A stretch of 64,000 nt of DNA, from positions 62,001-126,000 of the forward strand of contig NZ_JXAK01000008.1 of NCBI RefSeq assembly GCF_000829455.1, written 5' to 3'. Below are positions 17,814 to 26,378 of the stretch, piece after piece. This DNA comes from Gordoniibacillus kamchatkensis. GTDB taxonomy: Bacteria > Bacillota > Bacilli > Paenibacillales > NBRC-103111. The position numbers were made by a program, and so were the translations under genes. The notes under the pieces are model-generated. The model was not told where the DNA came from and did no database searches. It saw nothing but the letters and a program-made list of their open reading frames with translations. Every line of letters begins with the position of its first letter. The first letter of the stretch is position 1.

Positions 17814-18043
17814 GCGCGCGCTGCGGCGGCGGACGCAGCTTGCCGCATTTGGGCTTCCTAATTTAGCAGGGCATGCTATAATCGGATAAGGTAACCCCGC
17901 AATCGGCTGCGATTGCACCGCCCAAAAGCTGGGAATACTCGCAAGTAGCGTGAAGATGGACAAGAATGGAGGGACGAAGAATCGCCTTTTTTTCTCGGCC
18001 GGGTTCACGCCAACCTTACGTAACAGATAAGGGGCGGAGCGTT
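17814..18043 (+). promoter_or_regulatory. Promoter and structured leader before ypfB
   Basis: TATAAT at 17877-17882 gives a likely start near 17890, with no clear -35 box. The leader holds a perfect hairpin GCAATCG-GCTG-CGATTGC bracketed by GGTAACCCC and ACCGCCC, then a purine-rich tract, about 150 nt in all before the ypfB ATG. It does not match a riboswitch class I can name. The ypfA-type gene found here in B. subtilis is missing. Confidence 0.4.
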
Positions 18044-18304
18044 ATGTCGGAAGAACCGTATCGGGACGAATACGAGAAGCTTTTCGTTACGTTTTGCGGA
18101 CGGGTCGAACGGTTATTGGTGCGAGGCATCGCGCTTGCGCTGGCGCTGCTGTTCGCCATGCAGGCACTGCTGCAAATACCGGCCGTGCGGAACTTGCTAA
18201 CGCGCGTCGATGCGCTGGAGGGGGTGCCCTACCGGCACGGGGCCGAGGTCGCGAGCGCAGCGGGCGGGCAGGCGAAGCAGCCGCGGCCGCTCGAGCGAAA
18301 ATAG
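18044..18304 (+). CDS. YpfB/DUF5359-like small membrane protein
   Basis: 86-aa protein starting ATG 18044 (GGGGCGGAGCGTT upstream). A charged N-terminus leads to GRVERLLVRGIALALALLFAMQALLQIPAVRNLL, one membrane helix (about residues 24-46) with a Val-Glu-Arg lead-in like B. subtilis YpfB, then VDALEGVPY. The C-terminal 25 residues are low complexity. Position directly before cmk supports the assignment. Function unknown. Confidence 0.7.
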   Translation: MSEEPYRDEYEKLFVTFCGRVERLLVRGIALALALLFAMQALLQIPAVRNLLTRVDALEGVPYRHGAEVASAAGGQAKQPRPLERK

Positions 18305-18318
18305 CAAGCTACAAACTT

Positions 18319-18348
18319 TTGCATTTGCGTCTTGGCCTATGGTATAAT
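18319..18348 (+). promoter_or_regulatory. Sigma-A-like promoter upstream of cmk
   Basis: TTGCAT (18319-18324), 18-bp spacer, TATAAT (18343-18348). A perfect intrinsic terminator begins 10 bp downstream of the -10 box, so transcripts from here would be attenuated unless read through. Confidence 0.65.
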
Positions 18349-18357
18349 TTAGACGAG

Positions 18358-18380
18358 AGCAGGCGCCTGCCTGCTTTTTT
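18358..18380 (+). terminator. Intrinsic terminator just after a promoter
   Basis: AGCAGGC-GCCT-GCCTGCT followed by TTTTTT. It may end the ypfB transcript or attenuate transcription into cmk. Confidence 0.8.
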
Positions 18381-18434
18381 GTTCCTGCATCGGGAAGTAT
18401 TAGCTCCGCCTATATCCACGCTATTCCGCTGCTA

Positions 18435-18498
18435 GGCGTTAAGCTGGAGGAGTAACGGCGAGCAACATGCAGGGCGTCGCACAAGCAAGCTTAACGCC
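18435..18498. repeat. Palindrome-ended intergenic element, copy 4 (inverted)
   Basis: 64 bp, GGCGTTAAGC...GCTTAACGCC. Its reverse complement matches copies 2 and 3 over the core (GCGACGCCCTGCAT, TTGCTCGCCGTTACTCC), so it is inserted in the opposite orientation, between the attenuator and cmk. Confidence 0.85.
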
Positions 18499-18586
18499 GG
18501 GAAACGCGTTCGTCCTATCGGACGGCGCAAACCGTTTCTTCTTGCTGCGTCAGAGAGTATGCAAGGTTTGTTAGGAGGAGCACCGC

Positions 18587-19267
18587 TTGGAAAAGTACAA
18601 CATCGCCATCGACGGACCAGCCGGAGCCGGGAAAAGCACGATCGCCAGACGCGTAGCCGATGCACTCGGCTTCGTTTATGTCGATACCGGAGCCATGTAC
18701 CGGGCCGTGACGTGGCGGGTATTGCAGCAGGGCATTTCTCCAGCGGACACCGAACGCGTGGCCGACATTTCGCGCAATCTTCGGCTCGAGCTGCGGCCTG
18801 GACCGGAAGGACAGCAAGTATATGCGAATGGGGAAGACATAACCGGGCTCATTCGCACGCCGGAAGTCAACGCGAACGTATCCGATGTGGCCAAAATTCG
18901 CGAGGTGCGCGAGCAGCTGGTGCGCAAGCAGAAAGAGATGACGGCAGCCAAAGGCGTCGTTATGGACGGCCGCGATATCGGCACGCATGTGATCCCGGAT
19001 GCGGAAGTAAAAGTGTTTTTGACGGCTTCGCCGCGGGTGCGCGCCGAGCGCCGTTTTCACGAAATGAAAGATAGCCAGCCCGGACTGACGATCGAACAGC
19101 TCGAGCAAGATATCGCCAGACGCGACAAAATCGACGAAGAACGCGAAGTGTCGCCGCTCATGCGGGCCCCCGACGCCGTGCTGATCGACAGCACGAACTT
19201 GACGATCCCGGAAGTGGTCGAGCGAATCTTGGAGCTTTGCAGGGCAAAAGCGCCGGGAGGGACATGA
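18587..19267 (+). CDS. cmk: Cytidylate kinase
   Basis: 226-aa nucleoside monophosphate kinase that phosphorylates CMP and dCMP with ATP. P-loop IDGPAGAGKSTIARRVADALG at residues 8-28, then YVDTGAMYRAVTW (CMP contact), VMDGRDIGTHVIPDAEVKVFLTASPRVRAERR (Asp and Arg of the NMP and LID regions) and DAVLIDSTNLTIPEVVERIL. Start is TTG 18587 behind TTAGGAGGAGCACCGC. It is followed by plsC with a few bases of overlap or gap, as in B. subtilis-type order cmk-ypfD. Confidence 0.97.
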   Translation: MEKYNIAIDGPAGAGKSTIARRVADALGFVYVDTGAMYRAVTWRVLQQGISPADTERVADISRNLRLELRPGPEGQQVYANGEDITGLIRTPEVNANVSDVAKIREVREQLVRKQKEMTAAKGVVMDGRDIGTHVIPDAEVKVFLTASPRVRAERRFHEMKDSQPGLTIEQLEQDIARRDKIDEEREVSPLMRAPDAVLIDSTNLTIPEVVERILELCRAKAPGGT

Positions 19268-19269
19268 CG

Positions 19270-19860
19270 ATGTGGTTTTACCGGTTCGGGCAATTCGTTT
19301 GCGATACCGTCTTCAGTCTGGTGTTCCGGCTGCGAACCGTCGGGGTGGACAACATACCCAAGTCGGGGCCGGTCATGCTATGCTCCAATCATATCAGCAA
19401 CCTGGATCCGCCTCTGATCGGCACCCGCGTGCCGCGCAAACTTCACTTCATGGCAAAGGCGGAGCTGTTCGACATCCCGCTCTTTGCCTCGCTCATTCGC
19501 GTGCTCGGCGCGTTTCCGGTCAAGCGCGGAGGCGTCAGCAAGGAGTCGATCCGCACCGCCATTCAGCTGCTGAAGGACGGCAACGTCATCTGCATTTTTC
19601 CGGAAGGAACGCGCAACAATTTGGAGGCGGTAGGCAAAAGAGGAGCAGCCGCCATCGCCCTCAAGGCGGGAGCCGTCGTCATACCGGTCGCGATTGTCGG
19701 CACATACCGGCCTTTTCGGCGCATGACGATCGTGTACGGCAAACCGCTCGATTTAAGCGATTTTGACGGCAGCACGTCGGAGCAGACGGAGCTTGCTACG
19801 GAGCGGATTATGAACGCCATCCGCACTTTGCTGGCAGAAGGCCCGGACAAAGCCAAATGA
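19270..19860 (+). CDS. plsC: 1-acyl-sn-glycerol-3-phosphate acyltransferase
   Basis: 196-aa membrane-associated acyltransferase that makes phosphatidic acid from lysophosphatidate. The family motifs are CSNHISNLDPPLI (NHxxxxD), LGAFPVKRGG, ICIFPEGTRN (FPEGTR) and VVIPVAIVGTYRP. ATG 19270 is preferred because GGGAGGG lies 8 nt before it; ATG 19264 overlaps the cmk stop. It works with plsY, 6 kb downstream. Confidence 0.94.
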   Translation: MWFYRFGQFVCDTVFSLVFRLRTVGVDNIPKSGPVMLCSNHISNLDPPLIGTRVPRKLHFMAKAELFDIPLFASLIRVLGAFPVKRGGVSKESIRTAIQLLKDGNVICIFPEGTRNNLEAVGKRGAAAIALKAGAVVIPVAIVGTYRPFRRMTIVYGKPLDLSDFDGSTSEQTELATERIMNAIRTLLAEGPDKAK

Positions 19861-19982
19861 GGTATGGAATGGACAGCCCGGAATCATACTATGCGTAATG
19901 CCAATAGCAACGCTGCGTAATTCTTTATATGATTATGCAGATGAAATAAATAAGAGCAGTGGAACCAAGGAGGCCTAACCCA

Positions 19983-21269
19983 ATGTCAGATGAAGTGAAA
20001 GTACAAGAAAACGAAGAACAGCAAGCCGCCGCCCAAGCAGCCAGCGACGAAGACGCGAAGCAGGCGATGGCGAACGTATCCGCGCTGAAAAAAGGCGACA
20101 CCGTCCGCGGTAAAATCATCAAAGTGGACGCCGACCAAGCGATCGTTGATGTCGGCTATAAATACGATGGGGTCATCCCTGTGCGCGAGCTTTCCTCCGT
20201 ATCGCTCGACAACGCCGCTCAAGCGGTCGAAGTTGGCCAGGAAGTGGAGCTGCGCGTCGTGAGCAACAACGATGCGAAAGAGCAGCTTATTTTGTCCAAA
20301 CGCGCTATCGACAGCGAGAAAGCTTGGGAACGCCTGCAGAAAGCGATGGAAGACAAAGAAATTCTCGAAGCGACCGTCGCCGAAGTGGTGAAAGGCGGCC
20401 TGGTCGTCGACGTGGGCATGCGCGGCTTCGTTCCGGCATCGATGGTCGAGCGCCATTTTGTCGAGGACTTCAGCGACTATAAAGGGCGCGCGCTGCGCCT
20501 GCGCGTGAAGGAAATGGACCGCGAGAAAAACAAGGTCATCCTTTCGCAAAAAGACGTGCTGGACGAAGAATACGAGCAGAAGAAGCAAGAGATTATGGGC
20601 AATCTGCAAGTCGGGCAAGTGCTGGAAGGCACCGTGCAGCGCCTCACTCCGTTCGGCGCGTTCGTCGACATCGGCGGCATCGACGGTCTCGTGCACATTT
20701 CCGAAATGGCATGGCACCATGTGGAGAAAGCGTCGGACGTCGTCAAGGAAGGCGACAAAGTGAAAGTGCAAGTGCTGAAGCTCGATCCCGAGAAGGAAAA
20801 AATTTCGCTCAGCATTAAAGCGACGCAGGAAGGCCCGTGGGACCAAGCGGCCGCATCGTTCAAGAGCGGCGATATCGTGACCGGCACCGTGAAGCGCCTC
20901 GCTTCGTTCGGCGCCTTCGTCGAAATCGCGCCTGGCGTCGAAGGGCTCGTACACATTTCGCAAATTGCCCACCGCCATATCGGCACTCCGCATGAGGTGT
21001 TGAAGGAAGGCCAGCAGGTGAACGTCAAAATTCTCGACCTGAACGCGGCCGAGAAGCGCGCATCGCTCTCGATCAAGGAGACAGAAGAAGCTCCGGCGCA
21101 AGAAGCGAGAGCCGAGCGCGAACCGCGCGAGCGCAGATCCCGCGGCGACCGCGATCACGCGAATTTGGCGAAAGACATCGCCGGCAACGAGAACGTTTCG
21201 CTGAGCCGCGAAGGCCTTAGCATGACGCTCGGCGAACGGTTCGGAGATAAGCTGTCGAAATTCAAATAA
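19983..21269 (+). CDS. rpsA: 30S ribosomal protein S1 homologue with four S1 domains (YpfD type)
   Basis: 428 aa. Four OB-fold S1 repeats lie at about residues 30-105, 120-190, 205-275 and 290-365; repeats three and four are near-identical in their cores (TPFGAFVDIGGIDGLVHISEMAWHH, ASFGAFVEIAPGVEGLVHISQIAHRH). The N-terminus is acidic and Gln/Ala-rich, and the tail is Arg/Glu-rich. Firmicute S1 homologues are shorter than the six-domain E. coli protein and their role in initiation is less clear. ATG 19983 follows CCAAGGAGGCCTAACCC. Confidence 0.93.
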   Translation: MSDEVKVQENEEQQAAAQAASDEDAKQAMANVSALKKGDTVRGKIIKVDADQAIVDVGYKYDGVIPVRELSSVSLDNAAQAVEVGQEVELRVVSNNDAKEQLILSKRAIDSEKAWERLQKAMEDKEILEATVAEVVKGGLVVDVGMRGFVPASMVERHFVEDFSDYKGRALRLRVKEMDREKNKVILSQKDVLDEEYEQKKQEIMGNLQVGQVLEGTVQRLTPFGAFVDIGGIDGLVHISEMAWHHVEKASDVVKEGDKVKVQVLKLDPEKEKISLSIKATQEGPWDQAAASFKSGDIVTGTVKRLASFGAFVEIAPGVEGLVHISQIAHRHIGTPHEVLKEGQQVNVKILDLNAAEKRASLSIKETEEAPAQEARAEREPRERRSRGDRDHANLAKDIAGNENVSLSREGLSMTLGERFGDKLSKFK

Positions 21270-21302
21270 ACGGTTTGCGGCACTATGGAAGGAGGCGGCT
21301 CC

Positions 21303-22352
21303 GTGCGAATGTCGCGCAAAATGGAGCACGTCCGCTACGCCCTCGATTTGGGCGCCAGCGGCCGGAACGGGCTTAAAGATATACGTCTCGTTCACAATTG
21401 TTTGCCCGACGCCTCGACGGATTCCATCGCACTCTCGACTCGAATCGGCGATCTCAATTTGAGCTCGCCGATTTTTATTAATGCGATGACCGGAGGCGCT
21501 GCGGAAACCGAGGCGATCAACCGCGAGCTGGCGGTGGTGGCCCGCGAGAAGGGACTGGCGATGGCCGTCGGCTCGCAAATGTCGGCGCTCAAAAACAAAG
21601 AAGTGGCTCCCAGCTATAAAATCGTCCGCAAGATGAATCCGGACGGCATCGTTTTCGCCAACCTGGGCAGCGAGGCGACGGTCGACCAGGCGCGCGAAGC
21701 GGTGGACATGCTGGAGGCGAACGCGCTGCAAATTCACTTGAACGTTATGCAGGAGCTTATTATGCCGGAAGGCGACCGCGATTTCCGCCGCGCTTTGGAA
21801 CGCATCGCGGCGATTGTCGAGCGGCTGGCCGTTCCCGTTATCGTCAAAGAGGTCGGCTTCGGCATTATGGCTGAAGGCGCGGCGAAGCTGAAAGCGGCCG
21901 GCGTGCCGATCGTCGACGTCGCGGGCTCCGGGGGGACGAACTTTGCTGCGATCGAGAACGCCCGCCGCGCTAGCAGCCTGGACTGGCTCAACGATTGGGG
22001 CCACCCGACAAGCGTCGCGCTGCTCGAGACGCTGACGGTGTACGAGCCCGGCAGCGTCATCGCCTCAGGCGGCATCGCCACAAGCGAGGACATCGTTCGC
22101 GCGCTATGCCTCGGCGCATCGGCCGTAGGCGTCGCCGGCGCGTTTTTGCGCGTGCTGCAAATGGACGGCACGGAGGCTGCTTTGCGCCGCGCCGATGAGC
22201 TGCATGATGGTCTGAAGCTCATGATGACGGCGCTCGGCGCAAGCACCGTGCCGGAGCTGTGGCGGCGGCCGGTTGTCGTCGGCGGCGAAACCGCGGCTTG
22301 GTGTGCGGCACGCGGCATCGATACCGCGGCGTACGCGAGAAGAGGACAGTAG
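21303..22352 (+). CDS. fni: Type 2 isopentenyl-diphosphate delta-isomerase
   Basis: About 349-aa FMN- and NADPH-dependent enzyme interconverting IPP and DMAPP, feeding hepS/hepT-made prenyl chains. Motifs are RKMEHVRYAL at the N-terminus, INAMTGGAAETEAINREL (FMN), AVGSQMSAL, LQIHLNVMQELIMPEGDRDF (catalytic and Mg site), VIVKEVGFGI, VDVAGSGGTNFAAIEN and IASGGIATSEDIVRALCLGASAVGVAG. GTG 21303 (AAGGAGGCGGCTCC upstream) or ATG 21309 starts it. Confidence 0.95.
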   Translation: MRMSRKMEHVRYALDLGASGRNGLKDIRLVHNCLPDASTDSIALSTRIGDLNLSSPIFINAMTGGAAETEAINRELAVVAREKGLAMAVGSQMSALKNKEVAPSYKIVRKMNPDGIVFANLGSEATVDQAREAVDMLEANALQIHLNVMQELIMPEGDRDFRRALERIAAIVERLAVPVIVKEVGFGIMAEGAAKLKAAGVPIVDVAGSGGTNFAAIENARRASSLDWLNDWGHPTSVALLETLTVYEPGSVIASGGIATSEDIVRALCLGASAVGVAGAFLRVLQMDGTEAALRRADELHDGLKLMMTALGASTVPELWRRPVVVGGETAAWCAARGIDTAAYARRGQ

Positions 22353-22391
22353 CCGCACCGTCTGGGGCAATGGGCGAAAGAGCGGTTCACA

Positions 22392-22422
22392 TGTACTAAA
22401 AATTAAAAATGCCGCCATACTA
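22392..22422 (+). promoter_or_regulatory. Possible sigma-G (forespore) promoter
   Basis: CATACTA (22416-22422) is an exact match to the sigma-G -10 consensus as I know it, with TGTACTA about 18 bp upstream as a poor -35. It precedes yphA-YIEGIA, whose B. subtilis counterparts are sporulation genes. Confidence 0.4.
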
Positions 22423-22461
22423 AGGGACAGCGACATAGTGCCGTAGTAGGGGGATGCGCCC

Positions 22462-23088
22462 ATGAATCCCGGCTTTCTCTCGCTCATCCTTCTGGTCATT
22501 GCCCTTATACTCCTGTCAAGCGGCTGGAAGGACGTGCTTCTAAGAAGTATATCGCACAAGGGGATACTTCTTTTTTTTATCGCCTGGGTCGGGTTAAGCA
22601 AATGGACGGTTACGGTTCAGCATTTCAAACTGAGCGGGCCGTTCCTGCTCGTGTCCGCGCTTGCCGTCTGTTTATGGCTCGGCACCGAAGGGGCGGCGGC
22701 CAAGCTGCATGCGTTATCGATCGGGCTGCTCCTCGGCTCGTTTCACTTTTTGCTGCAGGAGCTGTTCGAGATCGATCCGATCTTGATCGTCTCCCGGGCC
22801 GACGTCGATATTGCCGTTCTGGTCGGTCTTATAACGCTTGTGCTGCAGCGCAGCGTGTCGCTGCAGCTGGCATGCCTTTCGATCGGTTTGGCGACGGGAA
22901 CGCTATATGGTGTGCTGTTCCGCCATAAGACCGGCATAATGACGCTGGGCGGGCCTTCGTTCCAGGATCAATGGTGGACCGCTGTGTTCGTCTCTCGCTG
23001 CGCGACCGTTCTGATGCAGGAAGCGGCTAACGGCGTCAAAGTGCTTTCGCAGCTATGGGCCGACAAAAGAAAGGGGTGGCGCAAATAA
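22462..23088 (+). CDS. YphA-like polytopic membrane protein
   Basis: 208 aa with about six hydrophobic helices from the N-terminus (FLSLILLVIALILLSSG) through residue 150, ending in a basic tail. No catalytic motif is visible. Identification rests on position before YIEGIA and der, where B. subtilis has yphA, and on similar length and topology. Its stop overlaps the next start by 1 nt (TAATG), so the two are translationally coupled and probably expressed in sporulation. Confidence 0.7.
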   Translation: MNPGFLSLILLVIALILLSSGWKDVLLRSISHKGILLFFIAWVGLSKWTVTVQHFKLSGPFLLVSALAVCLWLGTEGAAAKLHALSIGLLLGSFHFLLQELFEIDPILIVSRADVDIAVLVGLITLVLQRSVSLQLACLSIGLATGTLYGVLFRHKTGIMTLGGPSFQDQWWTAVFVSRCATVLMQEAANGVKVLSQLWADKRKGWRK

Positions 23089-24005
23089 TGACCTGGCACT
23101 ATTTGACGGAGAGCCATACGCTCGGAGTCATCATCGGCATTTTCTTCGGCGTCTTGGCCAGGATCATTATGCTGCAGACGGATTATCATCAATATCCGTC
23201 CTACCCGCACGGCACCATTATCCATATTTCGCTCGGCGTTATCGCCGCCGGCCTCGGGGCGGTCGCCGTACCGGCGCTGCTTGATAAAAACTATACCGCA
23301 GTGACGTTTCTCGGCGTTGCGGCGCAGCAATTTCGCGACGTGCGCAACATGGAGCGGCAAAGCTTGGCCAAAATCGACGAAATGGAGCTTGTTCCGCGCG
23401 GCGCGACGTACATCGAAGGGATAGCGATGGTGTTCGAGGGCCGCAACTATTTGGTTATTTTCGCAGCTTTCCTCTCCGCGTCGTTCGCGATCGTAGCCGC
23501 TTGGTATTGGGGAATCGCGGTAGGCCTCGTCACTCTGTTTATTTCGCTGCGCTTCAAATCGGGCAAGCATTTGGGCCAAATCGCCGACATCGAGCCGGCG
23601 GAAGTCAGGATTGACGGTCCGGACCTGTATGTAGGCGACATTTATATTATGAACGTCGGGCTCAAGTCGGACCGTGAAGCGATCGCGAAACACGGAGTCG
23701 GTCTCATGATCAAGCCGAAAAACCGCGGGGCGCGAATTACGATCGCCAATCCCGGACAGCGCCAGGCGCTGCTGCACGATATTTCGTCCGTCCTGGGCAT
23801 TTACAAGGATGAAGGGGAGCCGGCGCTGCTTCCGATGGCGCGGCTCAATATGAACGACGGCCGGATGGGCGTGTTTTTGCTGCCGCAGCAGCACGATCCG
23901 CGCAAGGCGCAAATTGCCGCACAGCGTGTGCCGGTGCTGGAAAACGCCGTCCGGCTGCCGAAGGAATCGAAGGCGAATGGCGCAGAGGCGGGGGGACAGG
24001 CATGA
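23088..24005 (+). CDS. YIEGIA-domain membrane protein (YphB-like)
   Basis: 305-aa protein carrying the name motif TYIEGIAMVFEGRNYLVIFAAF near residue 105. Two or three N-terminal helices (about residues 12-28, 42-70) and two central ones (about 120-160) precede a soluble C-terminal domain of about 130 residues (ADIEPAEVRIDGPDLYVGDIYIMNVGL...). Start ATG 23088 overlaps the YphA stop; its own stop overlaps the next gene (ATGA). Found in spore formers; biochemical role unknown. Confidence 0.85.
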   Translation: MTWHYLTESHTLGVIIGIFFGVLARIIMLQTDYHQYPSYPHGTIIHISLGVIAAGLGAVAVPALLDKNYTAVTFLGVAAQQFRDVRNMERQSLAKIDEMELVPRGATYIEGIAMVFEGRNYLVIFAAFLSASFAIVAAWYWGIAVGLVTLFISLRFKSGKHLGQIADIEPAEVRIDGPDLYVGDIYIMNVGLKSDREAIAKHGVGLMIKPKNRGARITIANPGQRQALLHDISSVLGIYKDEGEPALLPMARLNMNDGRMGVFLLPQQHDPRKAQIAAQRVPVLENAVRLPKESKANGAEAGGQA

Positions 24006-24190
24006 GCAAGATCGTCGCGGTCATCACGGTCGACAAAGAACAAATTGCCGGCGGTGCGCCGATTTTTATTGTGCGGTCGCGAGAGGAGCAAGAGCAGGTG
24101 GCGTTCGCGCTCGAGAAAATTATGAACGCCAACGCTCACGATTTGAAGAACGGGCTCATGGTTATCATCGACCACGCCGCCAGCGGTTAA
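24002..24190 (+). CDS. Capping complex subunit for YIEGIA
   Basis: 62-aa protein, ATG overlapping the YIEGIA stop by 4 nt. It has a compact alpha/beta pattern MSKIVAVITVDKEQIAGGAPIFIVRSREEQEQVAFALEKIMNANAHDL. Similar small ORFs always accompany YIEGIA genes and are annotated as its capping partner; the physical interaction is assumed from that, not visible here. Confidence 0.75.
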   Translation: MSKIVAVITVDKEQIAGGAPIFIVRSREEQEQVAFALEKIMNANAHDLKNGLMVIIDHAASG

Positions 24191-24392
24191 AGCCCTATAA
24201 CGGGGAACGCCGTCTTTACGTGCGGGCGGCGAAACTGAAGCTGCGCGGCGGCGCGCCGGCGAATGCGATTCGCGATGGCGAAGCTGCCGTTTTTTTGCTA
24301 TGATGGTCATTGTGCATCGTACGCACGTAGAAGGAAAGTTCGGGTTCGTACGCGGGAAAGCCGCGACAATTGAGCAGGGAGTGAGCTTTACG

Positions 24393-25714
24393 ATGGGCAG
24401 ACCTATCGTAGCTATCGTCGGTCGTCCGAATGTGGGAAAATCCACGATTTTCAACCGGATCATCGGCGACCGGTTGGCTATTGTTGAAGATAAGCCGGGA
24501 ATTACGCGCGACCGGATATACGGCATCGGCGAATGGCTGGACCAAGAGTTCAGCATTATCGACACAGGAGGCATCGAAATCGACGGCGAAGACCAGATTA
24601 TGCGTTCCGTGCGGATGCAGGCTGAACTCGCCATCGAAGAGGCGGATGTGATCATCTTTATGGTTGACGCCAAAGCCGGCGTCACCTCCGCCGATCAGGA
24701 AGTGGCGCAGCTGCTGTTCCGCTCGAAGAAGCCGGTCGTGCTTGCCGTAAACAAGGTTGACAATCTGCAGCGGCAAGACGAAATTTACGAATTTTACGCG
24801 CTTGGCTTCGGCGATCCGGTGCCTATTTCCGGCGCGCACGGGATCGGCATCGGCGACATGCTGGAAGCGGCGGCGCGCCATTTTCCCGACATCGAGGACG
24901 AGGAGTACGGCGAAGAAGTGATCAAGGTGGCGCTGATCGGCGCCCGAACGTCGGCAAGTCGTCGCTTGTCAACGCCATTCTCGGCGAGGAACGCGTCATC
25001 GTCAGCGAAGTGGCCGGCACGACGCGCGACGCGATCGACACGCCGTTCGAGAAAGACGGACAGAAATACGTCATTATCGATACGGCGGGGATGCGCAAGC
25101 GCGGCAAAGTGTACGAGACGACGGAAAAGTACAGCGTCATGCGGGCGATGAAAGCGATCGAACGGGCCGACGTCGTGCTTGTCGTCATCAATGGGGAAGA
25201 GGGCATTATCGAGCAGGACAAGCATATCGCCGGATACGCGCACGATGCCGGCAAGGCGTCGGTGTTCGTCGTCAACAAATGGGACGTCGTCGACAAAGAC
25301 GACAAGACGATGCAGCAGTTCACGCGGAATATCCGGGACCATTTCCTGTTCATGTCTTATGCCCCGATCGTGTACGTATCGGCCAAAACGCATCAGAAGC
25401 TGCACCGGCTTCTTCCCGTCGTGTGTCAAGTCGCCGAGCAGCATGCGATGCGCGTGCAGACGCATCTGCTCAACGACGTCATCTCCGATGCCGTCGCCAT
25501 GACGCCGCCGCCGACGGACCGCGGCAAGCGGCTGCGCATCAACTACGCGACGCAAGTATCGGTCAAGCCGCCGAGCTTCGTGTTCTTCGTCAATGAACCG
25601 GATTTGATGCATTTCTCCTACGAGCGGTATTTGGAGAACAAAATTCGTGCCGCCTTCGGCTTCGAAGGAACGCCGGTCCGACTGTTTACACGCCGCAAAT
25701 CCGACGACGATTGA
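24393..25714 (+). CDS. der: Ribosome-assembly GTPase Der (EngA), frame broken by a 1-nt deletion
   Basis: Essential double-GTPase for 50S maturation. First G domain: GRPNVGKST (residues 9-17), DTGGIE, NKVDN. The second G domain should read [35 protein letters not shown], but the DNA at 24940 reads GGCGCCCGAAC instead of GGCCGCCCGAAC, so one C is missing and the frame jumps. From about 24942 the protein continues in the other frame through [22 protein letters not shown] and the KH-like C-terminus ending RRKSDDD. Corrected length is about 440 aa, normal for Der. A real knockout is unlikely because der is essential. Confidence 0.93.
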
Positions 25715-25747
25715 TCGCTCGGAATCTGGATCAGGAGGCGCATACAT

Positions 25748-26356
25748 ATGTTCATTGCAATCAGCTTACTCGTTTCCTACTTGATCGGCGCCATCAATTT
25801 CAGCTTCCTGTACGGCAAGCTGGTGCGCGGCATCGACATTCGCGAGCACGGCAGCGGCAATGCCGGAGCGACTAATACGCTGCGCGTGCTGGGCAAAGGG
25901 CCGGGCATCATGGTGCTTGTGCTCGATGTGTTAAAAGGCGTAGCCGCCGTTGCCGTCGGCGATTGGGCGGCTTCGCCGCAGCAAGGGTGGGTGCCGGTGG
26001 CGTGCGGGCTCTTGGCGATCGTCGGCCATAACTGGCCGGTCTATTTCGGCTTTCGCGGCGGCAAGGGAGTGGCGACTACGATCGGCGCGATGGCCATGCT
26101 CGCTTTCGTGCCGACGCTGATCGCCTGCGCGATCGCCGTCGCCGCCATCGCCATATCGCGCTTCGTCTCGCTCGGCTCGCTGCTCATCGTGCTGGCGTTG
26201 CCGGTTTTGCTGCTCATCATGCACCGCCCGCCGGAAATTTTTTGGGCCAGCGTCGTTCTTTGCCTGTTCGTCTTCATCCGCCATCGTTCCAACATCGTAA
26301 AATTATGGAACGGCAAAGAAAACAAGCTCGGTGCCAAAAAGCGGCAAAGTTCATAA
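25748..26356 (+). CDS. plsY: Glycerol-3-phosphate acyltransferase PlsY
   Basis: 202-aa five-helix membrane enzyme transferring acyl from acyl-phosphate to glycerol-3-phosphate, the first step of phospholipid synthesis. The three motifs are present: IREHGSGNAGATNTLRVLGK, GHNWPVYFGFRGGKGVATT, and FIRHRSNIVKL with the later GKENKLG. RBS ATCAGGAGGCGCATAC lies before ATG 25748. It supplies the substrate for PlsC and neighbours gpsA, which makes its glycerol-3-phosphate. Confidence 0.96.
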   Translation: MFIAISLLVSYLIGAINFSFLYGKLVRGIDIREHGSGNAGATNTLRVLGKGPGIMVLVLDVLKGVAAVAVGDWAASPQQGWVPVACGLLAIVGHNWPVYFGFRGGKGVATTIGAMAMLAFVPTLIACAIAVAAIAISRFVSLGSLLIVLALPVLLLIMHRPPEIFWASVVLCLFVFIRHRSNIVKLWNGKENKLGAKKRQSS

Positions 26357-26378
26357 CGTCATGATCGGAGGTGCCGCA

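Noticed and set aside
17883-17960. c-di-GMP riboswitch suggested by GCGGGGTTAC on the reverse strand
   Set aside because: Only the short 3' signature matched; the rest of the GEMM core and the tetraloop are absent, and the strand is opposite to the downstream gene.
19986-22004. 672-codon minus-strand open frame opposite rpsA and fni
   Set aside because: Lies entirely antisense to clear rpsA and fni; His/Arg/Ala-rich, without ribosome site or recognisable motif. It is a by-product of high GC.
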